Shown piece by piece: positions 11,897 through 22,055 of a DNA stretch of 64,000 nucleotides; position 1 is the first letter of the stretch, and each line of letters opens with the position of its first letter. A program made the translations under genes and the position numbers. The notes below the pieces were generated by a model. The model had not been told where the DNA came from. It saw nothing but the letters and a program-made list of their open reading frames with translations, and searched no databases. Source of the DNA: Selaginella moellendorffii (Eukaryota > Streptophyta > Lycopodiopsida > Selaginellales > Selaginellaceae); assembly GCF_000143415.4 (NCBI RefSeq), contig NW_003314291.1, forward strand, positions 664,006 through 728,005. Reading direction: 5' to 3'.

Positions 11897-13100
11897 ACTA
11901 GTGTTGTGCTAAAGAGCTACGGACTAACCTATTTGCCACTCATAGCAAACCCAGGGAAGGTTTACTTTCACCTATAGTACATGGAACAACTTATGGAACC
12001 ACCAATAGGCTAACATTAATCCTGCTATCTCAAAGTGTAACCTTGAGTTGCTAATGTGCTTTACTCACGAGCCCAAGCAAAAACTTGTGCCAAATGGTAC
12101 ACCCCAAATCCATCCTATGAGCCCAAGAGCAAGCTCACATCATAAGGTATAACAAGGTAACCAAATCCATACCAAAGTAACAATCGCAAAGCCTTTGCAC
12201 CAAATATGTACCCACTCGAATTATCGTTTTCATCTCTACGTATGCAACGAGATTAATTGCTTAATCTCATTGAATAGTACTCGCCAAGACTCATCCTCTG
12301 ATACCAAATGTAGCACATGTGGTTTTTACCCTTTATCCTATAGTGTTTTACCATAGGATAACCACGAAGCAAAACCTAAACCCTCCATGTGCCATGTGTC
12401 ATTTAGCATATGTCTAAAGGACAATGGTGTGGAACCTAAATTTCAGGGCCTTGGGCCACTGATCGAATGAACGGTGCCAAACTCCCAAACATAGAGCCGA
12501 GGAGCAAAAAAACCGGACCACAGAGCAACTCTTGAGCATACAGGCTAAGGAGTGAAGGGACAGGAACATAGAGCAACTTGGAACAATTCTAGAGCAACCA
12601 GCATCCCAATGCTAGGTCTAGCACGCAAAACGGAGCCAAATGGAATTTGGCGCTATTTCGGCATACCGGTGGCTTAACGCAAGGACGTGGGTACTCCATT
12701 AGCTAGCATGGTGTAGAACTTAGGCTTAGACCCAAGCCGGACGTAGAACAAAGACAAGCACGCAAGCGGGAGCTAAATTATGCTTTAGGTTAGTCAACCA
12801 TGCCCAACCTACCCACTATCCTTACTATATATTTGGAACCCCCCATATCCCCCCTGCCCCCCACCCCTTGAGGAACACATGCTTTGGGCTTTCACCCCAA
12901 GCCTCCTTTAGTATTAGAAGTTAGTCTCTGGGACAAACTCGAAACTTACTAAATATGGAATGTCCCTAAATTGCGAATTTGGACATGGAACAAACACCAT
13001 TGTGTTCAAGACAATTTCTACATTTTGTAGATATGCCAAATGAGCAAATCTGGACACTTTTCATAAATAACATTTGGGACCAAAATTAGACTAACATAAA
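11897..13100 (-). mobile_element. Remnant of a second, related LTR element (LTR starts at 12309)
   Basis: At 12295-12306 the plus strand has CCTCTGATACCA, the reverse complement of an initiator-Met primer site (TGGTATCAGAGG). Two bases later begins TGTAGCACATG, as expected for an LTR. Further in (about 12835-12895) a C-rich block followed by gctttgggctttcacccc resembles a block just before the minisatellite in the first family, so the families are related. The right end of this LTR is not defined. The segment 11897-12294 would be its internal region, into which the complete element inserted. No coding region is visible. Confidence 0.45.
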
Positions 13101-13540
13101 GGGCATGATAGCGAGAGTGTTTGGCAAACACAGTAAACTATCATCCAACGATAGTGAGGGACTAATCACAATACGTGAAGGTTCTTATCACTAGCCAGTG
13201 CAAGACACAACAAGACGGGAACTTCTTACCATGCTAAGTATGCTTAGCTAATAACACATAAGAATTTCATCTTTATACTCATTCAATCTAAGTACACTCG
13301 AAATGCCCAATTAACTCCACTAGCACAAGAGGGACTAATAAAGGGTCTAACAATACTGACTTCCTATCGTCATGACAATAAGGAAAGAGTGTTCATAAGG
13401 ACTAGCCGATAGGTAACTTTCGATACCCGAAGTCACATTCGCGACATTATATTTATGATCACAAATAAGTGGCTTTTCATTTTTTAAGGATTCCATACCG
13501 ATTTACATTATAACCATTCCTTCTATAGGTTGTAGTGCAA
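13100..13540. other. Intergenic, nothing recognised
   Basis: AT-leaning sequence between the LTR remnant and the MULE remnant. No ORF, repeat or RNA gene was seen. It may hold the decayed 5' part of the MULE. Confidence 0.4.
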
Positions 13541-13541
13541 C

Positions 13542-15510
13542 TTGATTATAGCTATAAACAAATTCAAGGTTCAAAATTTCCAAGCTCAAACCATCTTTTG
13601 GATATGTATGTCCAAGGTTGTTAAACAACGAACTGGGAAGAAACTCAACTTCCACGGTTTCATGGCAGATGTTGTTGGTGCTAATTGGTTAGCTGTACAA
13701 CAAGTATTTGGAGGTGATAAAAGTCAACTATTACAAGGTAGAGGGAAAAGTTGTGAGTTTCATTGGGCAAAGAGTGTCAATGAACATTGCAGATGCATCA
13801 AATCTAGCTTCCATCACAAGTTCAAGCAACTTTGTCGGGAATGGATAGATGCACCAATTAAAGAGGAGCACGAGGCAAAAACAAATGAAATGTGCATATG
13901 GTGGTGTGAAGGAGACAAAATGCCAATTAAACACCTTCCACAAATGAAGTGCTAACTTGCATGGTGGGAAGTTCAAATGTTTCAGTGAGGCCATTATATT
14001 CTCTATGTAAGTTTTCTTTCATTTTCTTTTCTTTTCATATTCAAATGTTGCATTTTTCCTAGGATCAACCACTTAATAACATTGCACTTACACTAACAAT
14101 TACTCTCTCTGAGAGCAAACATTGGAGTTGGAGAGCTTCCGAAGCAAGGAAAGGAAAAGTGTCCCTCTATGAAGCTACACTCTCCGACCTCACTAGATCT
14201 CTTGAACAATCATCAAAAGTTTTGGCTACACAGGAAGCAAAGTTTGCTGGTACAGGTTCAAACTTAGACAAGCTTCAAGAGCAGGTTGGTAGAAGGACAA
14301 CACCATCAGCAGGGTCAATATCTGTAGCGCATGTGATCATGGGATGAGATTTGGATATACTATCACCATAGATCCTTGGAACCTTGGGGGATAAATGGGG
14401 ATAAAATAGCCACTAAGGGCTCTCTCATCAAGCAATTGCCACTTTTTCAGTTGACTTAAGGGGAAAGAGATAAAATGCACTACAATATCTAAGATGGTGG
14501 AGGAAGTTGTTATTGGAACTCCTACGGAATCAAGTTATGAACCACTTGGGGATATGGGGATAGCTTGCATGAAGCATCGACAGACATTTGATGGGCCCAA
14601 CATCACTCCTTCTAGCTCTCATGGTCTAGAGTTTGACTACCATTCTATTCCACAACATTGGAGAAGAACTAAAGAACATGGAGTGAAGGAGGTGCCAATT
14701 GTTACACAAGTAAATCCAGTGCCAAAAGTTGAGAAGATTATTGCTCATGAGCCAATTTCTCGTATCAATTGGGCAATTCGAAGAGTCAATGCCAAGAGTA
14801 ATGTGCGTTGCTCCGGAATGATTGGGAGTCAAGGTCAATGTCTTGCATTTGTGCGCTCAGGTTCAAGTTCTTCAACAGTACCATGTTTTTGGGGCTGTCA
14901 AGATCTAAGGGTAAAAGGCCGCTAGTCAAGTTGGATTTACTATTATGGGATTGATGTTACTTATACAAACCAGATCCACAACTCAATTATCTCGAAGCTA
15001 GATTCTGTGTAAGAGGAATGGCCAGTTGAGCAAAGCTGCAATCTTTTGAAAGAAGAGATTGAAAGTTTGGAGAGAGCTGGTTTCAAGTTGAAGACTTCCT
15101 CAAATGTTGCTAATGATACTGTTATACCACCAATGTTAACACTAGACTGGCATACACGACCAACTAGAAATGGGAAGGCTGTACAATACAAGTCTTCCAT
15201 TTCAAAAGGTGCACAAAAGAAGATCAAGCTAGCAAAGACGTTGAAATGCACAATCATAAGGATCAACTACATTAATGCCATAGCTAAAGAGTTTATTGTT
15301 GTGACTGAGTCGTCAAAGGGTACGAGCTACACTATCAAAATCTGCAAAAATCCATCTTGTACTTATCCAAATTTTACACAGGGAAAGGTATATTTAGCTT
15401 TCAAGCACATCTATTACATTTTTATGCAGGAACTAAACCAAGATTTTAAGATTGACCATCACATCCATCAGGTAAGCCTTACAATTGTAGAGCTTGAGAA
15501 GTGTTTTTAG
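13542..15510 (+). pseudogene. Decayed MULE-type transposase with SWIM zinc finger
   Basis: Three ORF blocks carry recognisable pieces. The block at 13542-13955 contains FMADVVGANW and GRGKSCEFHWAKSVNEHC, the layout of the late catalytic region of plant Mutator-like transposases (FxAD, then CxFHWxxS.. and a KQLC-type segment). The block at 14494-14925 is less clear. The block at 15046-15510 ends with CKNPSCTYPNF followed by KHIYYIF, a SWIM finger (CxC...CxH) in which the second Cys of CxC is Tyr and the third Cys is missing. Stops and frame changes between blocks show it is dead. Homologous pieces lie on the minus strand at 28.9-30.5 kb. Confidence 0.6.
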
Positions 15511-15923
15511 ATTGCTTTTAATGTTCAAATCTATATTTATATTTGTATTTTATTGGTCGAATTTAGATTAAATAAAAATTTGAAAAATGAAAAGATGTTA
15601 GTTCAGGACAAACCAATGTTTTTCTTGTATTTAAAAAGTCGTGAGCTTAGCTTGTGAGCTCAGCTCATGACCCAAGCTTGTTTGTTTATTTTCCAAATCT
15701 TTGACTCTGCAGATTCGAACCTGGGCTGGCGCTGAAATGCATCGACGGCTGAGATTGGAGTTTGACCTCCAGGTCACAAGAACCTTGACTGCATGATTAC
15801 GATGACAACTGTAAAGCCGGAATTATTGCATGGTAGAATCTATGCGCCATACTGTTGAAATGAAGGAACGGGAGGATTTCAGGGCTTCAAGTCTGCACAC
15901 AGGCACAGCAAACGCCTTGGAGC

Positions 15924-17276
15924 ATGAAGATGATAATGCGAGTTCTAGGTAGTTTGTTATGTTGTTGGTTGTCAATTGTACAATTTCTAGGACTCTGCAC
16001 TGCTGGAACAATACTCCTGCTGATACTGATATTTTGTCATATTAAAAGTTCTATTGCTGGAACAATGGTTGGAATTGCCGGCTTGTTTGTGATGGTGGTA
16101 TACATTTTAGTGGTGATGTTCTTCATCAAGAAGAGGAGACAGATTCAGGCTGTTGAATATGACAGTGACACCGTTCTTGAATCCATAGAGAACTTGCGGC
16201 CGATACGGTTCACCCTTTCGGATTTAGAACGAATCACAGATAACTTTTCGAAAGTGCTAGGTACCGGTGGTTTTGGTGGTGTGTACGAAGGTGTACTCCC
16301 AGATGGTAGGAAAGTTGCTGTGAAGAAGCTGGAAAGTACAGGACAGGGGAAGAAGCAATTCTATGCGGAAGTTGCCATCCTAGGGACAATTCATCACTGG
16401 AATCTGGTGAAACTGCTTGGTTTCTGCTCAGAGGGCCTAAACAGGCTTCTGGTTTATGAACACATGGAGAATGGTTCTCTGGACAAGTGGATCTATCAAG
16501 ATTGTGTCGAACAGAAGGTGCTGAACTGGGAACAGAGAATGGAAATTATGCTGGGGATGGCCAGGGGTCTGGCATATCTGCACGAGGAATGCGTAGAGAA
16601 GATTATCCACCTTGACATAAAGCCTCAGAATATCTTGCTGAACGAGGACTTGGTCGCGAAAGTGGCGGACTTCGGTCTCTCCAGGCTCATGTCTCGCGAT
16701 CAGAGTTACGTTATGACAACAATGAGAGGTACTCCAGGCTACCTTGCACCAGAGTGGCTACTGGAGGCTGCTATAACAGAGAAAAGCGACGTTTACAGCT
16801 TTGGAGTCGTGCTGCTGGAGGTGATTAGCGGGCGGAGGAACTTCTCTCGAGTTTCTGAGAGAGAAAAGTTTTACCTCCCGGCTTACGCATTGGAATTGGT
16901 GACACAAGAGAAGGATATGGAGCTGGTCGATCCGCGGCTGAAAGGCAAGTGTGATGAAGCAATCGTGCGGACAGTTATCAGGATTGCGTTCCAGTGTCTG
17001 CAAGAAAACGGGAGCTCAAGGCCATCGATGGGGAAGGTTGTGCAGATGCTGGAAGGCTCCTGCCCAGTGGAGGACATTCCCGTGGATGGCCCTCCCTTCT
17101 CAACCAGGAACGAATCTCGCACCCTGCATGTTGATCTTCTCAGGACAGGCTCTACGAGTACATCTGCAGAAGGGTACATCCAGCATGTTGATTTTCTCAG
17201 CACAGGCTCTACATCAGGCTCTACATCTACAGGAGGGTACGGCCCACACTCGGGCTTAAGCTTGAGCGCTCGATGA
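15924..17276 (+). CDS. SD2-5-type receptor-like kinase lacking its lectin ectodomain
   Basis: Intronless 450-residue protein. Residues 11-40 and 47-68 are hydrophobic and could be a signal anchor and a membrane span; the second is followed by KKRRQ. The Ser/Thr kinase domain spans about residues 107-380: glycine loop GTGGFGGVYEG (113-123), VAVKK with Lys134, HLDIKPQN (229-236; Leu replaces the usual Arg, so a non-RD kinase), DFG at 249-251, and GTPGYLAPEW. This matches the kinase of G-type lectin S-receptor kinases of the SD2-5 group, which normally carry a bulb-lectin ectodomain of more than 350 residues. Here almost nothing lies outside the membrane. The C-terminal tail has two imperfect copies of an HVDxLxTGSTS motif. 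It may be a functional short kinase or a 5'-truncated duplicate; the kinase core itself is intact. Confidence 0.75.
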   Translation: MKMIMRVLGSLLCCWLSIVQFLGLCTAGTILLLILIFCHIKSSIAGTMVGIAGLFVMVVYILVVMFFIKKRRQIQAVEYDSDTVLESIENLRPIRFTLSDLERITDNFSKVLGTGGFGGVYEGVLPDGRKVAVKKLESTGQGKKQFYAEVAILGTIHHWNLVKLLGFCSEGLNRLLVYEHMENGSLDKWIYQDCVEQKVLNWEQRMEIMLGMARGLAYLHEECVEKIIHLDIKPQNILLNEDLVAKVADFGLSRLMSRDQSYVMTTMRGTPGYLAPEWLLEAAITEKSDVYSFGVVLLEVISGRRNFSRVSEREKFYLPAYALELVTQEKDMELVDPRLKGKCDEAIVRTVIRIAFQCLQENGSSRPSMGKVVQMLEGSCPVEDIPVDGPPFSTRNESRTLHVDLLRTGSTSTSAEGYIQHVDFLSTGSTSGSTSTGGYGPHSGLSLSAR

Positions 17277-17399
17277 GGATCAAGCCTTGTAATAATTTGA
17301 AGCGAAGGAGCTGTGACAGGAGTCAAGCCTGTTCTAGTATGCTTTTGCTTCTTTTTCTTTCTTTTTGACTCGCTTTTTTTCTTCTTTTGTAATGTGATA

Positions 17400-17512
17400 G
17401 GTGGGAGCTGGGTATTTGCAGCGGCCAGTGCAGTGGAAGCAATCAACAAGATTTCAACCGGACTGCAGGTGGATCTATCTGCACAACTGTTCATTGAATG
17501 TAAGTTGGGACT
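17400..17512 (+). pseudogene. Papain-like cysteine protease exon fragment
   Basis: One frame reads GSWVFAAASAVEAINKIS, then LSAQLFIEC. This matches the catalytic segment of papain-family proteases (GSCWAFS..AAVEGIN.I, then LSEQELVDC), but the codon for the active-site Cys is missing between Ser and Trp. No other protease exon is near. It lies about 125 bp behind the kinase gene and is probably a stray duplicated exon. Confidence 0.6.
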
Positions 17513-17559
17513 GCAATGCACAAGACATGATTTTTTTAGATTTTTTATTTTAAATTAAA

Positions 17560-18110
17560 ATTAATAAGATTTCATGTTTTGAAATAAATTAGCACAAACA
17601 TTTATAGTTGAGAATGACCATGAATAAGGGCTATACTTGTAAATAATCATAACAACAAGAACATATTAATGTTTAATTCATATGAATTATATTATTTTTA
17701 AATAGTGCAAAAAGTACCAATTAAGTTCACACTGTATCTAAAAATAAAGAGTAAATAAGAAAATAATTAAAAATCATATTGAGAAAAGTGAAATAAACTT
17801 TTAAAATATCACGATGAGATATCTTTCTCTAATATTGAAAAGTTTTTATATGGTGTTCTTTATTCTTTTTTATTGTTATCACACTAAAATGTTAACATGG
17901 TATTGTGCTCATTTAATTCTTGATGTGTTGTTGATCTTGTAAGGGGGGGGACCAAAAATTGTTGCCACGTATCCCCATCTAAGGCTCTTGGCGGATACAA
18001 GCACAATCTTCCAACTATGCAAGAATGAAGCACAATCTAAATCACCTGAGTTTCATGGAGTTCGCTGCTCAATGTGTAAGCTGCTAGCATAGATTTTCAA
18101 GTGATTATGT
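17560..18110. other. AT-rich intergenic stretch
   Basis: No gene seen. Contains an 8-G run at about 17943-17950. Otherwise it is simple AT-rich sequence. Confidence 0.5.
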
Positions 18111-18121
18111 GCCGGTAAAAA

Positions 18122-18250
18122 GATAAAATGAATTGGATTTTGATGCTCAGCGCATATGCCCGGGTTGGGCATCTGGAGCAAGCAATGTCCTTCACGACGA
18201 TGGGCAGGGTGCTTCGGGACGTGGATTCAGGCTGGAGCTGCTTCGTGTTG
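18122..18250 (+). pseudogene. PPR gene fragment
   Basis: A frame starting at 18128 reads NWILMLSAYARVGHLEQAM, which fits one pentatricopeptide repeat (WN..I.AYA..GH...A). The next lines have only weak similarity. There is no PPR array on either side, so it is a relic. Confidence 0.45.
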
Positions 18251-18399
18251 GCGTTGGCTGGAGCTGAAAACTTCAATTTCACAAGAAAAGGGAGAGCGAA
18301 TGGGAAAATCACCCCAAAAAGAACAAAGAAAAAAAATCGTCGTCACCTCCAGCTCATTTCTGGACTGGCAAGCGCTCAGGCTGCTGAGCCGCCTACAAA

Positions 18400-18880
18400 A
18401 TAGTCAAGACAACATTATTCATGGCACCAAGAATTCCATCCGGATGGTCTAGTGCATATCTCAGGAGTCCAAGAGCCGCAGGTGCTGCGAGCCAGGTCTT
18501 GAAGATGCGCTGGTTGCATGTCCACATTATCCGGAACCGCTGAGACTTCCAAGCCGCTAGGAGGAGCTCGCTCTCGGACTCTCTTTGCGCCCTCGATCGG
18601 AACCTCTGCATCGATAGATTGCTTTAGAGACAAATTGCCGCGTCGGCAGTCCCGGAGAAATCGGCGGAGAATACCAACTGGTTTTTTACGGACAGCCACT
18701 TGGTGTGATTCGTCGCGGCAAACCATCCCAAGCTCGATTTGAGACTGAAGGTGGGCGAGATATGCCGCTGTTTGGGAACCCTCGCCCACCTCTTTCCACT
18801 TGTAAGGCTCGAATATTTCTCAAGCCACGAAATCCGAAGGACGGCCACGACGAAGAACGAGAATGCCATTGAACGTAGCT
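18400..18880 (-). pseudogene. Broken uncharacterised ORF
   Basis: On the minus strand a protein-like frame runs from about 18868 (NGILVLRRGRPSDFVA), meets one in-frame TGA, continues through KWKEVGEGSQTAAYLA and a basic RRFLRDCRRGN stretch, and near 18600 the more protein-like reading moves to another frame (TWLAAPAALGLLRYALDH). I do not know the family. The stop and frame change suggest a pseudogene, though unseen short introns could also explain them. It is divergent to the kelch gene. Confidence 0.3.
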
Positions 18881-18927
18881 CGGTCTAGGTGTCACGAGCT
18901 GTAAGATCAAAGTTTACATTCCTTTGG

Positions 18928-21327
18928 ATGTCGAGAATCCCACAAGCCCGATCCCTGGTATGCTATTTTTTTGGTCCTTGTGGCTGGTTTTTACCTTGAA
19001 TCCCTTGCAGCACAGCGCGGCTGCCATCGAGGAGAAGATGTATGTGGTGGGAGGATGCTCCGCGGACCGATACTTGAACGATGTGCTGGTGAGTTTAAGT
19101 AGCGTGGATCTTTCTCAAGTTCTTTATAACACTCTCGTGGAGGTTTTGGACTTGGGAAGCTTGAAGTGGTCGACAGCCCAACCTTGTCCCGTGTCGTGCG
19201 CCGGCCATTGCCTGGTGAGTTGACGCTGTTCAAGTTGTTTCTAGCGGGCTTTGCTTAAACACAGTCGACGAGCTTTGCAGTTAGCAGGTGGAAGAACGCT
19301 CTTTCTCGTTGTTGGCATTCCGTCTGATGAAGAGATGCACGGTACTGTGTGGTTCTTTTGCTTTCCTCTTTTCTCATGCCTTGGGCTCATCAATCAGTCT
19401 ATGAGTTTGACACGAATATCAATGAGTGGTCACTTGTGGAAACGGCGGGAGACATTCCGGTAAGCATTTCAAGACTGTCTCGTTGTATCTTCATGCGGAT
19501 TTATGTAGGCTGCAACTCGTGGTCACTCCGCCACCCTGATCGGGAGCAAAATATGGGTGTATGGCGGTGTGGACTTTCAGGGTCAGCTGCACCCTCGGGT
19601 ACATGCACTCGACCTGAAAAGCAAGCAGTGGGAGCTGGTTAACGCAAGGTACGCAGATCCAATAGAAAGATCGCAGTTCCATACCTCCGTGTGGCAGTGG
19701 ATCCATCCCGCCACCGCTTGCTTTCCATGCTGCGGTGCATAAAGGCGATCATCTGTACCTTTTTGGAGCTGGTTCATCTGGCTTTTGCAAGAACCTATAC
19801 GCACTGAATCTCGTAAATGTAAGCACGGAGTCTTATTATATAGCTCTGATCAAGTGCCCAAAATGTTTGCAGCGTCAATGGTCCTGGTATCCAGATCAAG
19901 GTCCGACCCGCGTACCTGCAGCACGTTTTGCAACTGCTGTCACCGGAGACAAGTGCTATCTTGTTGGTGGTAAGTTTATTTCTTCCATGCTCCGACTACC
20001 TCTTATATATCTATCTATACACTAGGCGCCACAGAAGAAACCATGCTACTGAACATGGAGTCTTTGAAGTGGACCGTAGTGTGCGCTGAACCTCGTTTGG
20101 CTACTGAGGTAAGTGCTTAAGTTTCATTTGTTTCTGCGAACGGAGGAGATCACTTGTGTAACATGTAGAGCCTGAGCATGGTGCACGCGAGAACCAAGGG
20201 TCGAGGCGCTCTGATTGCTTCAGGGGGAAATCCGGTACGCGTTTTATGTGTTGGCCGCTCACCCGACTTCTTACCTGCAGTTTAGCGTCTTTCTACTCAA
20301 GACTATGAAGTCATATCCAGTGCTGCCGCGTCCGATGGGCAAGTGCCAGGTCAGGGGCGTAGACGGTTCACTTCTGGCGCTGTTTGATATTCCAGACGCA
20401 GGGGAGCAGGCTCTTGAGATTACAGACAGGGCGTGGAGGAAGGTGGGGGACAGAGGCTACTTGGTGAGGGACGGCCGTCCTCTGGAACGTAACGTCGCCA
20501 TTTTTCCAGGAGACGAGCTAACATTCCACCGGAGTGACTCTGTTGGAGTAGCTAGCATTCAACGCAACAGAACGTGTGAGGTCCATCTCATGACACTTGA
20601 AGACTGTAAGCTTGTCCTCGCCCGGTTGAAGATCGAGGTTATGAGAGGGGAAGGGTGGCTAAACCCGCGGGAGGAAATCGAGTGCGAAGCCTTCGCAGGG
20701 TGGAATAGCAGGAGGCCACGGGACACGGTAACGTACCTGGAGGAGCGTGCCAAAGTTGGCGATCTTTTCAGGCTGCCGCATGTAGTTGACGGCGATGGCA
20801 TAGACTTCGTGCAGGAGATCTGGAGCTCGACCGCGGGTGAGGAGTTCCCCTACACCCTCCGCTTCGCGCTGGACGTGATGCTCGTGTACATGTGTGTGGC
20901 CGAGGACATCATCATTGGCTACTATATCAAGGAAGAGATTAACGAGCTGCACATATGGAGGGCGCTGGTGATGTTGCTGGGAGTGAACATCAAATGCCGC
21001 ACCCTCAAGCCGTGGGTGGTGATCACGGACCTCAAAGACGAGTGGCACTTCGCGTGGATGGACTGGCCACGCATGTACGTGTGCAAGGCGCGGAGCAGGA
21101 GCCAGGGACTGGGGATTGTCCAGGACCTGTGCAACGACTACAACCTGGTGACATCGCCTGAGACGGCCGGCGTGCTCTCGAACCTGCCTAGCGTCTACAC
21201 TCGCGCTTGCTCGGGGTTCAAGTGTGATTTTGATGAGGAGACACGGCTGATGTTCTCCCCTCACCCGGTTGCGGTTTGGAGGAACGACACACTCGAGCCA
21301 TATAGACCTGAGGGGGAAGGGTATTAG
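18928..21327 (+). CDS. Kelch-repeat protein with an uncharacterised C-terminal domain (11 exons)
   Basis: Exons 18928-18957, 19011-19088, 19143-19214, 19281-19341, 19398-19459, 19509-19648, 19698-19818, 19873-19969, 20026-20108, 20169-20234 and 20281-21327 join in frame (GT-AG introns of 46-66 nt) into about 618 residues. Residues 1-270 are a kelch propeller with at least five blades; examples are MYVVGG...LDLGSLKW, IWVYGG...LDLKSKQW and LYLFGAG...RQW. Residues 271-618 come from one long exon and match nothing I know. They include an acidic segment GDELTFHRSD, a hydrophobic helix-like part LRFALDVMLVYMCVAED and a Trp-rich motif TDLKDEWHFAWMDWP. The start at 18928 gives the best frame, but an upstream first exon cannot be excluded. 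Kelch propellers are protein-binding; the role of the fusion is unknown. Confidence 0.7.
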
Positions 21328-21329
21328 CT

Positions 21330-22055
21330 TATCAGCTTTGGTGGTAAATTTTTGAGTCAATGGGAAGCCACTACTTCCTTTTTCGTTCTGCAACTCTATC
21401 CGTTGCGCTACAAGGAGAACGCTGGTTTCCAACACTACATGGAAGCTGATTTCTCAAAGTTTTTCATGGGAATGAATTGCCAGAGAGCGAGCACTTCCAA
21501 AAGATTCATCAATAGTCCAGCTGACGAGCAACGCAACATAAAAGATCTCTCAATCTTCCTACGAAGGTTTCCTGAAGCTTTGGCAGGGGCTCAAGGATTA
21601 CATCAAGAAACACGGCTGGTGGACGCTAAACACACTCAGTTTAATACAGAAGTTGAAGCTTGTTTGAGAACCACCAAAATCAGCTCCGAATCGCCCCAGC
21701 TCTTCCGCGCCATGGGGACAACATCACATTGACCAACGTCGCCTGCGAAATCTGCTCGGGATCATCCCGGAGCACGGATTACCCGAGGACACTCCCCTGG
21801 GCATCAATATGTTTGCCAAGTGTGGGGATTAAGATCTTCGACAGAAGCAAGCAGGAAGGAGAAAGCACAACCAAAGATGCCGCTGTGGCTTCATGTTCGC
21901 CCAAAAGAGGCTGGCTCCCAGTACACAAGCACTGGCTCCCAATACACACAAAAGTTACCACCAGAAATTCAAATTCAAACGAAGTATATCCACAATGATT
22001 CCGTGTTTAGGGCTAGGGTTTATGAGGAAAGAAGAATGCTCGCCGCGGAGTCTCG
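21330..22055 (+). other. Intergenic between kelch and peroxidase genes; possible gene relic
   Basis: An ORF at 21352-21732 and a shifted frame at 21660-21998 are open but unlike any family I know. One frame near 21800 reads INMFAKCGD, a PPR-like scrap. It probably holds the 3' ends of the two convergent genes plus relics. Confidence 0.3.

Noticed and set aside
15823-16011. Minus-strand ORF opposite the kinase start, and other reverse ORFs within the kinase gene
   Set aside because: Shadow frames of real coding sequence with no domain content.
20659-21435. 258-codon minus-strand ORF opposite the kelch C-terminal exon
   Set aside because: The plus frame continues the spliced kelch gene in phase; the minus product is His/Arg/Pro-rich as expected for an antisense shadow.
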